Shown: one piece after another, positions 10,647 through 21,500 of the stretch
How the letters are laid out: every line of letters starts with the position of its first letter
Position numbering within the stretch: position 1 is the stretch's first letter
Assembly (NCBI GenBank): GCA_030278955.1
Contig: JAOANR010000010.1
Span: forward strand, 25,388,444 to 25,452,443
Origin: Hygrophila difformis
Lineage: Eukaryota; Streptophyta; Magnoliopsida; Lamiales; Acanthaceae
Direction of reading: 5' to 3'
Length of the DNA stretch: 64,000 nt
Notes under the pieces: generated by a model
The model's input: the letters and a program-made list of their open reading frames with translations, nothing else
What the model was told of the DNA's origin: nothing
Database searches by the model: none
Program-made: the position numbers and the translations under genes

Positions 10647-12742
10647 GTACTTATTATTGTTTGTTTTTGGTGGTAAAGAGAAGGAAGTTGTACCTTCAAC
10701 CCTACCCTTTTCAGCTCCCTTTGCAGCTTCAGCCTGCGGAATAGCTGTTTCTGATTTGTCTTCGACCAGTCCAATACCATCTCCTCCTTCGATCCTTTCA
10801 CTTTTTTTTCACCCTCCACTAGATCCTTTTTCTCCTCGGCCGTCTCTTTTCCATGTCCAACAATTCCTTTTAGGGTCTTGCCTCCCCGCAATGTGATTGC
10901 TTTACACTGCGGGTTAGCTTCAGTACTGCTTGGAAGTGTTCCTTTCCCCCTGTTCTGTAGTTCCTTGGCCAATTGGGTGACTTGCGTCTCCACATTCTTG
11001 ATTGATGACTGCAGTTGTTGATTTATATCCTTCTGGTTGGCTATAAACTCAGTCATCAGGTTCTCCAAACGAGATGGTGGCCTTTGGTTATATTGCTGAT
11101 TCTGATCAGGTTGGGATTGGAAATTCTGGAAATTCTGGCCTTGATTCTGATTAGGCCTCTGTTGAATTTGAGGTTGGAAATTCTGATTCTGATTTTGAAA
11201 GTTCTGCACTCTTTGCTGGACGAATCCTTGGTTCTGAGGTCTGAAGTTTTGCTGTGGGTTTTGGAACTGGTTGGGCTGGTTTGGCTGCAACAAATGCGCG
11301 TTAAGTGCATTGTTGTTGGAATAAGAGAGGTTGAGATGGCGATTTTGGTAGTTCCCGGCATAATTACAGCTTTCGGTAGCTATCTGTTGGCATGTATCAG
11401 TTGGGTGAGGTCCCTGACACAGTCCACAGACAACTGCCGATTGCTGTGTTTGAACTTGGTCTGATGAGGTTCCTGCCTGGGAAGCGTCCGTTCCCTTCCC
11501 CTTATCCTGACTCAGCTGTATCGCAGCTACCTGTTCTTGCAATTTTTCAAAATCTGTTTTCCCTTCACTTACAGCAAAGACTTTTCTTGGAGGATTCTCC
11601 TTCCCATCGTCTGTGTTTAGGATGGATCTGTTGACAGACATTGTCTCAATCTTCTCCCAAGCTTGATCCATAGGCAGGTGGAGTAAATGTCGTCCGCCAG
11701 CGGCGTCTAACATTGTTCTCCATGGATGGGTGAGTCCTCCGTAGAATTTCCTCAATTGCTCCCATGGTGCGTACCCATGTTGGGGACATCGCCTGATGAG
11801 GCCCAAGAATCTTTCCTTCGCATCATATAATGATTCGTCTGGCTTCATTTTAAAATCTCCAATCTTAGCTCGTCCTTCCTCAATCTTTGATTCTGGAAAA
11901 TACTTCAGCAAAAAGCTCCTCACCAAGTCTGCCCAAGTGCTCTGCAGATTGATAGGCAATGACTTATACCAGTCCCTGGCACCACTGTATAAAGAAAATG
12001 GAAACAACATTAGTCGTATAGCATCCGGAGAGACTCCTTGATTTTTGATCGTGTCGCAGAGCTCCAGGAAGGTCTGGAGATGATCATGAGGGTCCTCATG
12101 ATTTGCACCGCAGAACTGATTGTTTTGCACCAAATTAATGAGTGCCGGTTTGAGCTCGAAATTGCGTGCAGGAAAATGCGCTCTCCCAGGTCCATCCAGA
12201 TAGGGCTCTACTATTGGTTGCATGAAGTCTGCTGCTGCTTGCTGCTGTTGTTGATTTCCTTGTTCAGCTTGGTTCTGGTACTGTTGGTGGTAATTGGGAA
12301 ATTGCTGGAAGTTATGTGGATCTTGTGGGTTGTTCTGAAACTGATCTGGATTGAAAGCTTGGTTTTGGTATTGTTGGTTTGGTATATTTTGGTTTTGATG
12401 AAATTGGTTTACGGGTGGTGGTGGTTGTTGGTGGAATTGCTGGTATTGCTGCTGATTAGGATTTGGTAGATTCTCCTCTTCGTTGGCACGATTAGGATGC
12501 TCTACCACTCCTCCGTCAGCTCCATTACCAGGGTTATTTGGTGGTTGGTCTATGGGTAAGATCGGGGGAATGTTTTGGTTTTCTGCCATATCTGATAGAT
12601 CGCTGCTCGATGTTTCAGGCGAAGTGTGGGTCCGACGCTCCTGCTCTTTCCGTCTTCTGGCTTCTGCCCTCAGTTGGCGAGCGGTCCTTTCTATTTCTAG
12701 ATCGAACGGTAGCTCCGGTAATGTGTTCCTTCTCCGTTGCAT
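10577..12742 (-). CDS. gag: Athila gag (C-terminus frameshifted)
   Basis: 721 codons. Residues 1-45 are basic; 90-180 are rich in Q, N and P; about 185-385 form the retrotransposon gag domain (GARDWYKSLP, WADLVRSFLLKYFPESK, CPQHGYAPWEQLRKFYGGL). A CX2CX3HX4C zinc-knuckle-like CGLCQGPHPTDTC is at 440-452, and another Q/N-rich tract spans about 480-600. Past about residue 645 the frame is probably wrong: the -1 frame after the A8 run (T8 on the plus strand, 10802-10809) reads through to the protease. The product would package the element RNA. It belongs to a dead copy. Confidence 0.85.
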   Translation of the reverse strand: MQRRRNTLPELPFDLEIERTARQLRAEARRRKEQERRTHTSPETSSSDLSDMAENQNIPPILPIDQPPNNPGNGADGGVVEHPNRANEEENLPNPNQQQYQQFHQQPPPPVNQFHQNQNIPNQQYQNQAFNPDQFQNNPQDPHNFQQFPNYHQQYQNQAEQGNQQQQQAAADFMQPIVEPYLDGPGRAHFPARNFELKPALINLVQNNQFCGANHEDPHDHLQTFLELCDTIKNQGVSPDAIRLMLFPFSLYSGARDWYKSLPINLQSTWADLVRSFLLKYFPESKIEEGRAKIGDFKMKPDESLYDAKERFLGLIRRCPQHGYAPWEQLRKFYGGLTHPWRTMLDAAGGRHLLHLPMDQAWEKIETMSVNRSILNTDDGKENPPRKVFAVSEGKTDFEKLQEQVAAIQLSQDKGKGTDASQAGTSSDQVQTQQSAVVCGLCQGPHPTDTCQQIATESCNYAGNYQNRHLNLSYSNNNALNAHLLQPNQPNQFQNPQQNFRPQNQGFVQQRVQNFQNQNQNFQPQIQQRPNQNQGQNFQNFQSQPDQNQQYNQRPPSRLENLMTEFIANQKDINQQLQSSIKNVETQVTQLAKELQNRGKGTLPSSTEANPQCKAITLRGGKTLKGIVGHGKETAEEKKDLVEGEKKVKGSKEEMVLDWSKTNQKQLFRRLKLQRELKRVGLKVQLPSLYHQKQTIISTCQGCHTRHVLKIRSKMKNLKSF
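10802..10809 (-). other. A8 run at the gag-pro frame change
   Basis: The sense strand has GGT GAA AAA AAA GTG in the gag frame. After this point the protease frame is -1. A AAA AAA is also a possible -1 slippery heptamer. A length change in the homopolymer is the simpler cause. Confidence 0.6.
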
Positions 12743-12871
12743 AAGCAGTTGGTATCAAGCTTTTGACAGTACCTGTACAGCCCCCAGGTTAGTAACGGCT
12801 CAAGAATATATACAAGAACTATCTATGAGTAAATCAGGAATGTAATTCTCCTAGTAAACGGCGCTGCATCC

Positions 12872-12889
12872 TCCCCGGCAACGGCGCCA
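12872..12889 (-). promoter_or_regulatory. tRNA-Asp primer site, inner copy
   Basis: The sense strand reads TGGCGCCGTTGCCGGGGA, the complement of the tRNA-Asp 3' end used by Athila/Tat elements. It is preceded by the LTR-tail motif GTCAAAAGTTTCA just as the outer copy is. It lies 122 bp downstream of the outer copy, so it is a duplicated primer region and probably not the one in use. Confidence 0.75.
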
Positions 12890-12993
12890 TGAAACTTTTG
12901 ACGAGCTTCGCCAACACGAGTAATTTTCTGAAAATTCCTTTACTGGTTTATTGCTTAAGGAGGAAACTGTGATTTCAAATGGTGCCTCGAGAG

Positions 12994-13011
12994 TCCCCGG
13001 CAACGGCGCCA
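12994..13011 (-). promoter_or_regulatory. tRNA-Asp primer site, outer copy
   Basis: Identical 18 bp, directly adjoining the putative LTR end ...GTCAAAAGTTTCA. This is the better candidate for the functional primer site and sets the inner edge of the 5' LTR at 13012. Confidence 0.8.
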
Positions 13012-15622
13012 TGAAACTTTTGACGAGTTTCATTTTGCTACTGGGGGGTTGAAGAACCGTCTAAATACAATTTCCAAGTTCGGATTTATTAAATGAAAAG
13101 AGTTATGATTGAGGGACGGGGTTTAAGAATATATTAAGATTTCCCTTTTTATTACTCCTGTGGGGTTCAAACGGCGCTGTGGTCCTTCCAGCCATGAAAC
13201 TTTTGACAAATATCACGGTGCAACAGGGATTGACCTTCAGTCTGTCACCCTGAAAGTCCCTGGTATCTGCACCATGATGCTTCTCTTAATTTCATGTCAA
13301 GAAGATCCCTGCCATGAAACTTTTGAACATCTTCCCACTACATGAGTATTTTCCAAAATGTTGTCTTTTTATTTACTCGTGTCAAGAAACTGTGCTCCCG
13401 AAAGCGCACGGGTCAAAAATTGCAGTAATTTATAGTAAGTACCGGATCGTTCACTGGAGGATGTGCGATGGAAGCAGGGCCCACGTCGTTTACTAAGATT
13501 TTCCACTCGGTTACTCGTTTCAAGTTTTGCAAAGGTTTCTAACAACTACTTGACATAAATTTAACCAGATCATGAAAGCAGTAAAAATTATTCTACAAAG
13601 CATGGTAAACTAGATCGAAGAAAGCAATTAAATCTAACTACGAAAGCAATGTAAAACTACGCTACACTATCTAGAAAGCAGATTTAAATATGACAGAAGG
13701 GACAGGGAGGGAATAATAAAGATTGGACAAGATTCAGATGAAACACAATTAAACTTCCTTTTTTAATACACAGATCTTAGTTTGGGATAATCCTCCAGTT
13801 AGCTAACTCTCATGCTCTCTATACCATGTTCCCTTTAACAGACAGGTACTTACAGTAAGAGTTTACATGCTCTTAAGATAGCGATGTCTAAGATACCATA
13901 AACTCTTAACTCCCCTTGCAATGCCTTGCAAAAGTATGTTAATTATTTACGGTGGACGAGCAACACCTGTCAAATCATTAGTTGACATGCCAAGTACTGC
14001 TATCATTCTCCCATGTCACACCCAAAGTTTCAAATCAAGCCCCAAACCATTCCATAACTCTCAAACCTTTTAACAGATGGACAGTCCCTAATTCTTCCGA
14101 GTGACCTCTATGAAAGCATCTAAAAGGAAAGCAGTAAAGAAAGCTGTAAAGAAAGCATTTAAATCTATCACTCGGAATCGTTAAAAACGTCTCTTTCCAT
14201 TAGTATAAAAGAGCCCCTGGTCTTGGTGACCAGATGCAGATCAAGAACCCCCGAGATATCAATAAGCCACAGGGCTTACAACATCTGGGTAGTTATGAGA
14301 TACAAACTAAATGAAACAGATCCATAAATGAACCTGTTCCGGATGTACTCACTCAAGACTCAATTCTAGACTTTGGCAGAAGAAGATAGTAGTCGGAGGA
14401 ATACTCGACCTTACCTTATAAATTCACCAAGGCCTATATGTTGTTCCTCTAGTATTATTTATCACATCTCATCTATACCCAAGTGGATATCGACTTAATG
14501 CGATATCTAATATCAGATGTCCAACACACAGCAATTTTGAGAAGCAAATGGATATTTGAAAATCATTCCCTAGACAGGTACTAAACTCTCAATTAAAACA
14601 CAGATCCTTTCAGTCTAGGTGAGACCTAATCGCTGACTCTGCTTCTAAGCTCTCAAAATCAACCCCCAGTGGAATATGAATTAGTCATAACTGTTGAATT
14701 TATCCCTTACTTAGATCCGGATTTTATAAAGGAATTTTTGTTGGAAGTTTACTATGCAGCATCTGATTTAATATCAAGACTTCTGTGTCCAAGGGGAAGG
14801 ATCCCCAAAATAGCGATAAGACCAGAACATCTACATAATAGTATCATGCATACAAGTATATGAAAAGGAAAATAAAGTACCCCAAAATATAAGGTGGGGT
14901 TAAACAGAATGCGAAACACAAGGGTGGATTAGCCTGAGATGAGAAGAAATCGGCTAAAAAGAGTGCTAGAGATAGTTGGGGTTTTCCGGACTGCAAACAT
15001 CTGCTGTCCGGTTCCCAATTTTCCCAGATGACTGATTTTAGACAGAAAGAATTCCAAGCAACGGTGACCGCCGTCATTTAGTTTTCTTTTGTCTGTGAGT
15101 GGAAGAAAAACCCACATATTTCTTGCTGTAATATGTCTTAGCTGATGTTGGTCGACATCAGTTAATACTATTGCAACTTGAATTCAGGTTGAGAAATTAA
15201 GATAAGGAAAATTAAAACTGTATCTGATTAGGAATTGGCTGAGTGACTAATCGAAACTCTTAGTGAAGAGAACGCTCGCCGAAGCTTCCACCAACCACTA
15301 ACCAGATCATGCAAAATAACAGATAATGATTGACACACAGAAGACGGGTTAGTCGATGTCCCTGTGAAGGGACCTTTCACCAACATTAATCTGTGGTGTT
15401 TCTCATTATCCGTTCATACACACAATGAAAGAGGAAATAAGAAAGTAAGAAAATATTTTTGGTATTGTGTGGGTGTTAAGCACACAACAAGTAGACACTA
15501 GTGGGTTGAAATGTGTAATGGATAGAAATCAGATGAACTGGGCCGAGGCCCAATACATCCATGCAACTTACACAAATCATGAAAGAAAATATTTTTGGAA
15601 TTTTCAAAATAGAAGGATAGTT

Positions 15623-16092
15623 CAATTCGAATTATTAGGGTAATTCGAATTGAGAATGCATGAAGAATGAAGTATAATCTTACCCAATTAATCCTTGCAA
15701 AGGAGGGAGATATCATCTAATTCGAATTGTTGAGCAATTCGAATTAATTCGAATTGGACAACTCGAATTGAGGAAGTCCTTTCCTTGCTCAAAATTGACC
15801 AAGGCATATACCTCAAGGGGAAGGTGAATTCGAATTGTCCAGCAATTCGAATTAATTCGAATTGGACAATTCGAATTGGTAAGAGATAGAAAATAAACTA
15901 AGGCATGAATGGGATGGCAATGGATACAATGTGGTTCTCAAGCCAATTCGAATTGTTGAGCAATTCGAATTAATTCGAATTGAATAATTCGAATTGGTTG
16001 GAAAACACATGAAGAGAATAATTTTTGGGTGTGCAATTCGAATTTCTTAGGCAATTCGAGATAATTCGAATTGCCTCAATTCGAATTACACA
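15623..16092. repeat. AATTCGAATT palindrome cluster, group 1
   Basis: Five clusters (about 15623, 15718, 15828, 15943 and 16036), most of about 55 bp. Each is built from several AATTCGAATT palindromes arranged symmetrically around a central TTCGAATTAATTCGAA. The clusters are spaced about 95-115 bp apart and the sequence between them is unrelated. Confidence 0.85.
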
Positions 16093-16953
16093 ATTTCAAA
16101 CAACAACAATTTTTGTTCTCACAAGTATGGGTTAGGTGAACACTGTACTGTAATGATGAGTTTAGATTCACTAAATCCCTCATCTCACATCAATGTCATT
16201 TCACAGCCACCCTAGTGAGATTTTCAAGAAATAAACAAACACATGTCCAGTGGGTATTGGCAAAATTCAAAACCTACTGCTACAAACAAGGGATCAAAGA
16301 TCAAAGAGCCTAAAACATCTAGTTATCTAAGAACTGCATGAATAAACTAAGAACACTCAAGTTATCTAAGGTAGCATGAAATAAGATTAGGGCAGGAAGA
16401 ATAAAACCTAAATATAAATTTTAACAAACCTTAAAACATCTAAAACCTAAGAACACTTATTTGAAGCTCTAAGGCACTAAATCAAGCCAAAAACCCACCA
16501 AACATGCATTTATTAAGTTTGAATGTCAACTAGGACATAATAAATGTAACCTAGTTGAAACAAACAAACATACTAAGCATTTATTTCTAGAGAAAGCATT
16601 AAAGAGTGCCAAAACACATGAATAAAACCATTTCTGGAAATTTTCCTTGTATTGACACTTTGAAAGCAAAATAAAGAACCCAGAACCATCATTAGCTTGA
16701 AGGTAGGGTTTATTCTAACTAGAAAGCATGTAAAAATATGGAAATGGCTACTCTAAGGGTTACACAAACTGCTTCTACACTAAACTAAGATTAAAGCATG
16801 TAAAGATTACACTACTTGCAAGAAAAATAAACTAAACTAATCTAAACTACCTACCTAACCCTTAAGGGGTGTGGAACCTCCTGCTGTTCTTTTTGTCCCA
16901 AGCTGCTTTTTGGCTAAAATTCTTGATCTCTTGATTTTGTTGTGGAAGGTCTG

Positions 16954-16961
16954 CTTTTATA
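16954..16961 (-). promoter_or_regulatory. Candidate TATA box, Athila LTR
   Basis: The minus strand reads TATAAAAG, preceded by a CTAGGGTTTTG segment and followed by a leader-like stretch. It lies between the two palindrome groups and would drive leftward transcription through gag. Confidence 0.45.
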
Positions 16962-17026
16962 GACAAACTTCAAAACCCTAGGCCCACCAATATTGTGCTC
17001 ATGCTCCACAGCTTCAATGAGTGAAG

Positions 17027-17423
17027 TTCGAATTATCTCAACCAATTCGAATTAATTCGAATTGTGAGATCTCTTCCTTGAGCTGGAATTGTAGCCTTCA
17101 GTAGTCAATTCGAATTGTTGTGAATAATTCGAATTGGTCTTTTCTCGAATTGGATGAGGGTTTCTGCTTGGCTTCCTTGCACTTGTTGGCAATTCGAATT
17201 GTTTGTGCCAATTCGAATTAATTCGAATTGGACAATTCGAATTGCATCTTCTTGCCTTTGGGTTTCTTCTCTCTTCATTCCCTAATTCGAATTAATTCGA
17301 ACTTGAACAATTCGAATTAGATTTCTGCATCCCTTCCAACACTTAACCAATTTCTTTGTTCTCTTTAGCAATTCGAATTGTTGTGCAATTCGAATTAATT
17401 CGAATTGCTCACAATTCGAATTA
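17027..17423. repeat. AATTCGAATT palindrome cluster, group 2
   Basis: Five further clusters (about 17027, 17105, 17189, 17283 and 17368), with the same symmetric arrangement and 80-95 bp spacing. The two groups flank the putative TATA box. Confidence 0.85.
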
Positions 17424-17766
17424 TGCTTCAACACTTAACCAAATTTCAGTTGTGGGATTTTCAATCTTTTTCCCATCTTTTTGGATTTTTGTGGGCTCTT
17501 TTATTCTTTTGCCCATCTTTTCATTCCTTTTTCTTTTTCTTTTTCCTTTTTTTCATGTTTTTGGATTTTTCTAACACAAATACAATTAAAATTGCATTTT
17601 TTGTGTCTTTTCATTACCGGCTTGATGTTTTTACAAACTAGCATTAATCTGTCTAATTCAACTGCTTTCTTATTACAATAAGATGGAAACACGATCAAAA
17701 TATCCGTCTCAGACACGGAAATGGATTGGAAATAATGGTCAATTTTGGCCATTATCAACATCCTCA

Positions 17767-18107
17767 CATTTAATACTGATCGTCCCCGAGCAGTCAGAGT
17801 CAGTGCTCCTAGGAGCTGGACTCTGCATATTCAATCCATTTGCGTGGCCTCAGAAATTTCATTCTTCTTATATTGGGGTAAGACAATCAAAATTACAAGT
17901 ATTAAACTCTCTTGGTTGCAGTGTTTAATGGAATGATACTTCTCACTTGAGTGAACACACAAACCAATCATTATTGTTAATTCTTCTTGAATATGTGTCT
18001 AGAAAATCTCATTGGCTTAATCCTTGAATTCAGACATGACATGAATCATTAATCAATCAAAGCAGAGCCTCACATATAGTAGAATCGGAAAGTTCACTCA
18101 TTCTCAA
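17767..18107. other. Unassigned spacer
   Basis: AT-rich, with no coding or repeat feature seen. It may hold the unrecognised left end of the CACTA element or the outer Athila flank. Confidence 0.4.
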
Positions 18108-18653
18108 GAACATCTACCTGGAATGCTTCTGTGTCCTCACCAGGCTTTACAATTATGATGCCTCTCGGTTTTAACTTTACATACAGCTAACCATACACTG
18201 CTACTACCATGGGATCTTGTGCTAGGGAAAGAGACATAACAGACCTATTCTGTTTGGATTGCAATATGAATAGTTCATATACATTCAATGAATTAGTTTG
18301 ATTCACCTCAAAGATTTTGTATTTCTTGTGAATTCGAGTGCAATTCGGTTGCCGAGGATCAAACCATCTATATTTAAAGAAAGGTTGTTTGCTTCATAGG
18401 CAATGCATGATATTCATCAACTAGTATCTCCTCTATGATACTGTAGTACTCTCCCCAGTTGCATGTGATGCATACTCCGATCCACTATTGTAGGTCAATC
18501 TGTTACTGCCGTATGACTTCGTTTGAATGCGCATTGCATTAACATAGTACATAGGAAAGGAGGTTGCGAAGGGCAACGAGCCCTGTGCTACATCACTAAT
18601 ACATGGGGTGTGGGGATGATGATCCCTTACATATGCTGCAAACCAATTAGAGA
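18108..18653 (-). pseudogene. CACTA DUF4216 segment, copy 1, distal part
   Basis: Minus-strand DUF4216-like sequence (NWFAAYVRDHHPHTPCISDVAQGSL region, then RGIIIVKPGEDTEAF near the end), closely matching 31172-31740. The chromovirus insertion at 18659 separates it from its start at 29931-30110. Several frames are needed to read it, so it is dead. Confidence 0.75.
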
Positions 18654-18658
18654 ATTGT
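18654..18658. repeat. Target site duplication ATTGT, left copy
   Basis: ATTGT directly precedes TGTAACACC at 18659 and recurs at 29926-29930 after the other LTR. Confidence 0.93.
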
Positions 18659-21255
18659 TGTAACACCCCGGTTTTTGGTAACCCAGGTCGGGATGTCACC
18701 GCCACATCTCCCTAGTAAGACACGGTTTCTCCGAGCTTACTAAAGAGATGCAAGGCTAGGTATTGCAGTGTTTAAAATATTTAAAGCATTCAAAATAGCC
18801 CATACAATATAAATCGAAAATAATAATAGCATAGCGCAGCGGAAATATTTAGTTTAGTACAGTATCGCAGCGGAAAATATAAAATAGGGCCGACATGGCC
18901 AAAACACGGGTTAAACAGGCCCGTTCATAATATAGTCTAAGTACGAAATTTAAAAGCAAAATAAAAGTTCCCAAAATCCCATGCATGATTCGTGCTCACA
19001 CATGCTCATTCCACATATTCTGTAAAGAAAGGAATAAAAACGGTTTTGATCAGCAAAATTGCTGAGTAAGTTAACACATGCATGATCGTAGGGTTTAAAA
19101 GCCATAACTTTAATAATTTAACAAAAGCATGATAATAACATAATATTTGATTTCATATAATCCATATCATATAGCACAATCTATCTCAGGCTCTATTTAA
19201 TAACACATATCACATGGTTTAATCATAAAAGCCATAATTTTAAATAAAACATTTAAATAATTTAATTGGACAACACTATAATTTAATCTAGTTCAATTTA
19301 ATTTAGAATCCCCATTACATTCCCGATTTGGTATTTCAAGTTTCACGATAAAGATCGCGATGTCAACAAGTTTAGCCGGTAGCCCGGCGGCCGCAGCCGT
19401 ATCAGCCATACCCAGTACCACTCCGGAGCCTCGGGAAACCCATACGGATATTCACGAGAGTGTAGGCTCTAAGTTTCGCCGTTTTGGCAATATCACATTT
19501 CAAGTATAGCGCGCGGGGTCACCATCGTCCATTACGGCACGAAGTGAATCGTTAGGGGGCACCCTGCAGAGCACTCACCCCTAATTTTAATTTATCAAGT
19601 TTGTAAGGGGATTTAGTTTTAAAACTGACTTCCAATGTATTAATTTAGAGATAATATCTCAATTCGTTCCAACCCTAAAGGTTAATTCCATGTTTCAACA
19701 AGATTTCAAAATTTCGTTTCGGTAAATCACAGTTTACTCCAAAATTCGTCTAAAATCAGATTTAATTCCAAAAATTCCAAAATTTCATATCTGACTCGGA
19801 AACATCAAGATCTACAACTTTCATGTTTTAACTTTTTCAATCCGAGATATCTAAGTAGGTCAAAAACGCTAATTTTTGCATAACAAGAAATCTGTCCGAG
19901 TTTACAGGTCACAGTTTAAAGATTTCAAGTTCTAACATATCAATTCAACTCCAAATTTAATGAAATTTGACAGGGATCATCTTAAGACATTTATCTACAA
20001 CTTTCATGTTCGGCCAAAGATCTAAAACAGCCTAGATCCTATATCAAAAACGAGATCAAGATCATTCCTAAGTTCTGTCCAAGATTTCAAGATCTAAATC
20101 AAACAGTTCGGTTTCAACGGGTTTTCACCTATCAAATCAACTCCAAAAATTCTCAAATTTTTACAGTAGCTAGGTCTAAGTCTTAGGAACGTTTTTCGTG
20201 TTTTAAGTTTTTCCGTTTGAGTTCGTTTTAAAGGCCGGAAAAATTCAACAATCCTGTTGCGCCGGTAGGAAACGAAAGTAGACAGATTTATGCTTCTTGT
20301 CAAATCTTTTAGGTTTCGAATGTTTTAAAATCTCCCAAAACCATGTAAGGTTAACTTACAGTGTCTATGAACGTCGGGAATGTCCAATTCGGAGGCGTGG
20401 CTTCCAGATCACCGTTTCTCCTCTCCGTTCGTCGGGTTCTACGATCTAGATTCGATACGGGGGTGTAGAAAGAAAAAGGAGATGATTAGGATTCGTTTTC
20501 GAATCGTTTATTGAACAGAGATTGGACCGAGACTTACCACGACTATGGAGATCTGTTGAGAACTCGTCCAACAGCGTTCGTCTTGGTTTCGTGCCTCCGA
20601 CGACTCCGGATTAGGGTTTCGAGCGTATAGAATGCTTTAGGGTTTCGTAAACTTGTTCGGGGCTCCCAAGGGGCTTATTTATAGAATTCTAAGTCCCTAG
20701 GGCGTCCACGGCCGACCTAGAACTCTGGAGTCGAGAGGTGTTCAACCGAAAGTCGAAAAATCCGCGTTCGGGTGAGAGATTCACGCAACAAACGAATCTG
20801 TGGGTTGGCGCGGTCGTGGCGCGCTAAACCCCTTCCACCGCGTGGCCACCGCGCCGTCTACGCCTGGACTTCGGTCCGGGCGGGTCGTGCGATCCGTCGT
20901 GCTTTTCCGCCTCTCTTTCGGGTTTCTATCCCTCTATGCTCCCGAATTCCGATTCCCGGGGTATATCCGAGTTCATACTTTCTCTCTAATTTTTATTCTT
21001 AGTCTAGTTGGATGTTTTGGACTCGAATACTCGAGTTCATTAGTGTCGGGTTTTGGTGTACCATTTATCCATACTTTTGTTTAATTAAATTCCTTTAATT
21101 CCTTTTTAAGTAAAAATCTCATTTCTCATTTCCTTATATTTATTTATTTCTTTTATTTTCTGGATTGGTTTATTTATTTATAATATTTATTTTATTTATT
21201 ATTTATTTATTTAATTATTGTTTTATTTTATGTTGGAAAATTCTCGGGTATTACA
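18659..21255 (-). repeat. 3' LTR of the chromovirus
   Basis: 2597 bp, TG...CA. It shares with the gag-only element the first 100 or so bases, the region upstream of the TATA box, and the TGTTGGAAAATT...GGGTATTACA end; the middle differs and it has no 28-bp repeats. The minus-strand TATA box is at 20676-20683. ORFs at 20772-21084 are LTR frames, not genes. Confidence 0.94.
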
Positions 21256-21271
21256 GTCTACCCTCCTTAAG
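21256..21271 (-). promoter_or_regulatory. Polypurine tract of the chromovirus
   Basis: The sense strand reads CTTAAGGAGGGTAGAC next to the 3' LTR, identical to 2735-2750. Confidence 0.75.
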
Positions 21272-21274
21272 AAT

Positions 21275-21294
21275 CAACTTCGTCCTCGAAGTTG
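21275..21294 (-). promoter_or_regulatory. Conserved 3'-UTR stem-loop 1
   Basis: Same perfect 8-bp stem CAACTTCG / CGAAGTTG and four-base loop as at 2754-2773. Confidence 0.6.
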
Positions 21295-21480
21295 TGTTTC
21301 GGCTTTTCTCGTCTCGTGCTAAGGTCTTGTGTTTGTTTTATTATGTTGTGACTGAACTTAGAATTAAACTTCTAAGCTGCCTACGTACCCGGTAAAGGGA
21401 TCAAGCCATAACGTAGTTCAAAAGTTTACAAGATTGCCCGAAAAATTAGGGGGTATGACATCCTCTCCCCCTTAAGATTG

Positions 21481-21500
21481 CAGTTATGTCCCCATAACTG
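21481..21500 (-). promoter_or_regulatory. Conserved 3'-UTR stem-loop 2
   Basis: Same stem CAGTTATG / CATAACTG with sense loop GGGA as at 2986-3005. Here the pol stop codon (21484-21486) lies inside the stem. Confidence 0.6.

Larger units (their letters stand above)
1..13011 (-). mobile_element. Athila-type Ty3/gypsy element, internal region, broken
   Basis: Minus-strand LTR retrotransposon read from a tRNA-Asp primer site near 13000 leftwards: gag, protease, RT, RNase H, integrase. The left end runs off the window, so the 3' part (any env-like ORF, polypurine tract, 3' LTR) is not visible. The Athila assignment rests on the tRNA-Asp primer site, the FMDDFSVYG form of the RT active site and the long Q/N-rich gag. 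It is interrupted at 114-7461 by a younger retrotransposon. The coding region has a frame break in gag-pro (about 10802-10809), an in-frame TAG (9894-9896), a one-base loss near 7933 and an extra base near 54-59, so this copy cannot make its own polyprotein. Confidence 0.85.
13012..17766 (-). repeat. Probable 5' LTR of the Athila element, outer end uncertain
   Basis: The inner edge is fixed by the primer site. The LTR-tail motif CCATGAAACTTTTGA occurs four times (12888, 13010, 13192 and 13312), showing local reshuffling. The outer end is not proved: ATTATCA...CCTCA at about 17757-17766 would give a TG start on the sense strand, but the other LTR is outside the window. At about 4.75 kb it would be unusually long, so an unrecognised insertion inside it is possible. 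It holds two groups of AATTCGAATT palindromes and a minus-strand TATA box at 16954. No gene is seen in 13.0-17.8 kb. Confidence 0.45.

Noticed and set aside
10552..12845. Plus-strand ORFs across the Athila gag
   Set aside because: They are antisense shadows of the Q/N-rich gag; the minus-strand frame has the domains.
1..13011. env-like gene of the Athila element
   Set aside because: It would lie beyond integrase, which runs off the left edge; nothing of it is in the window.
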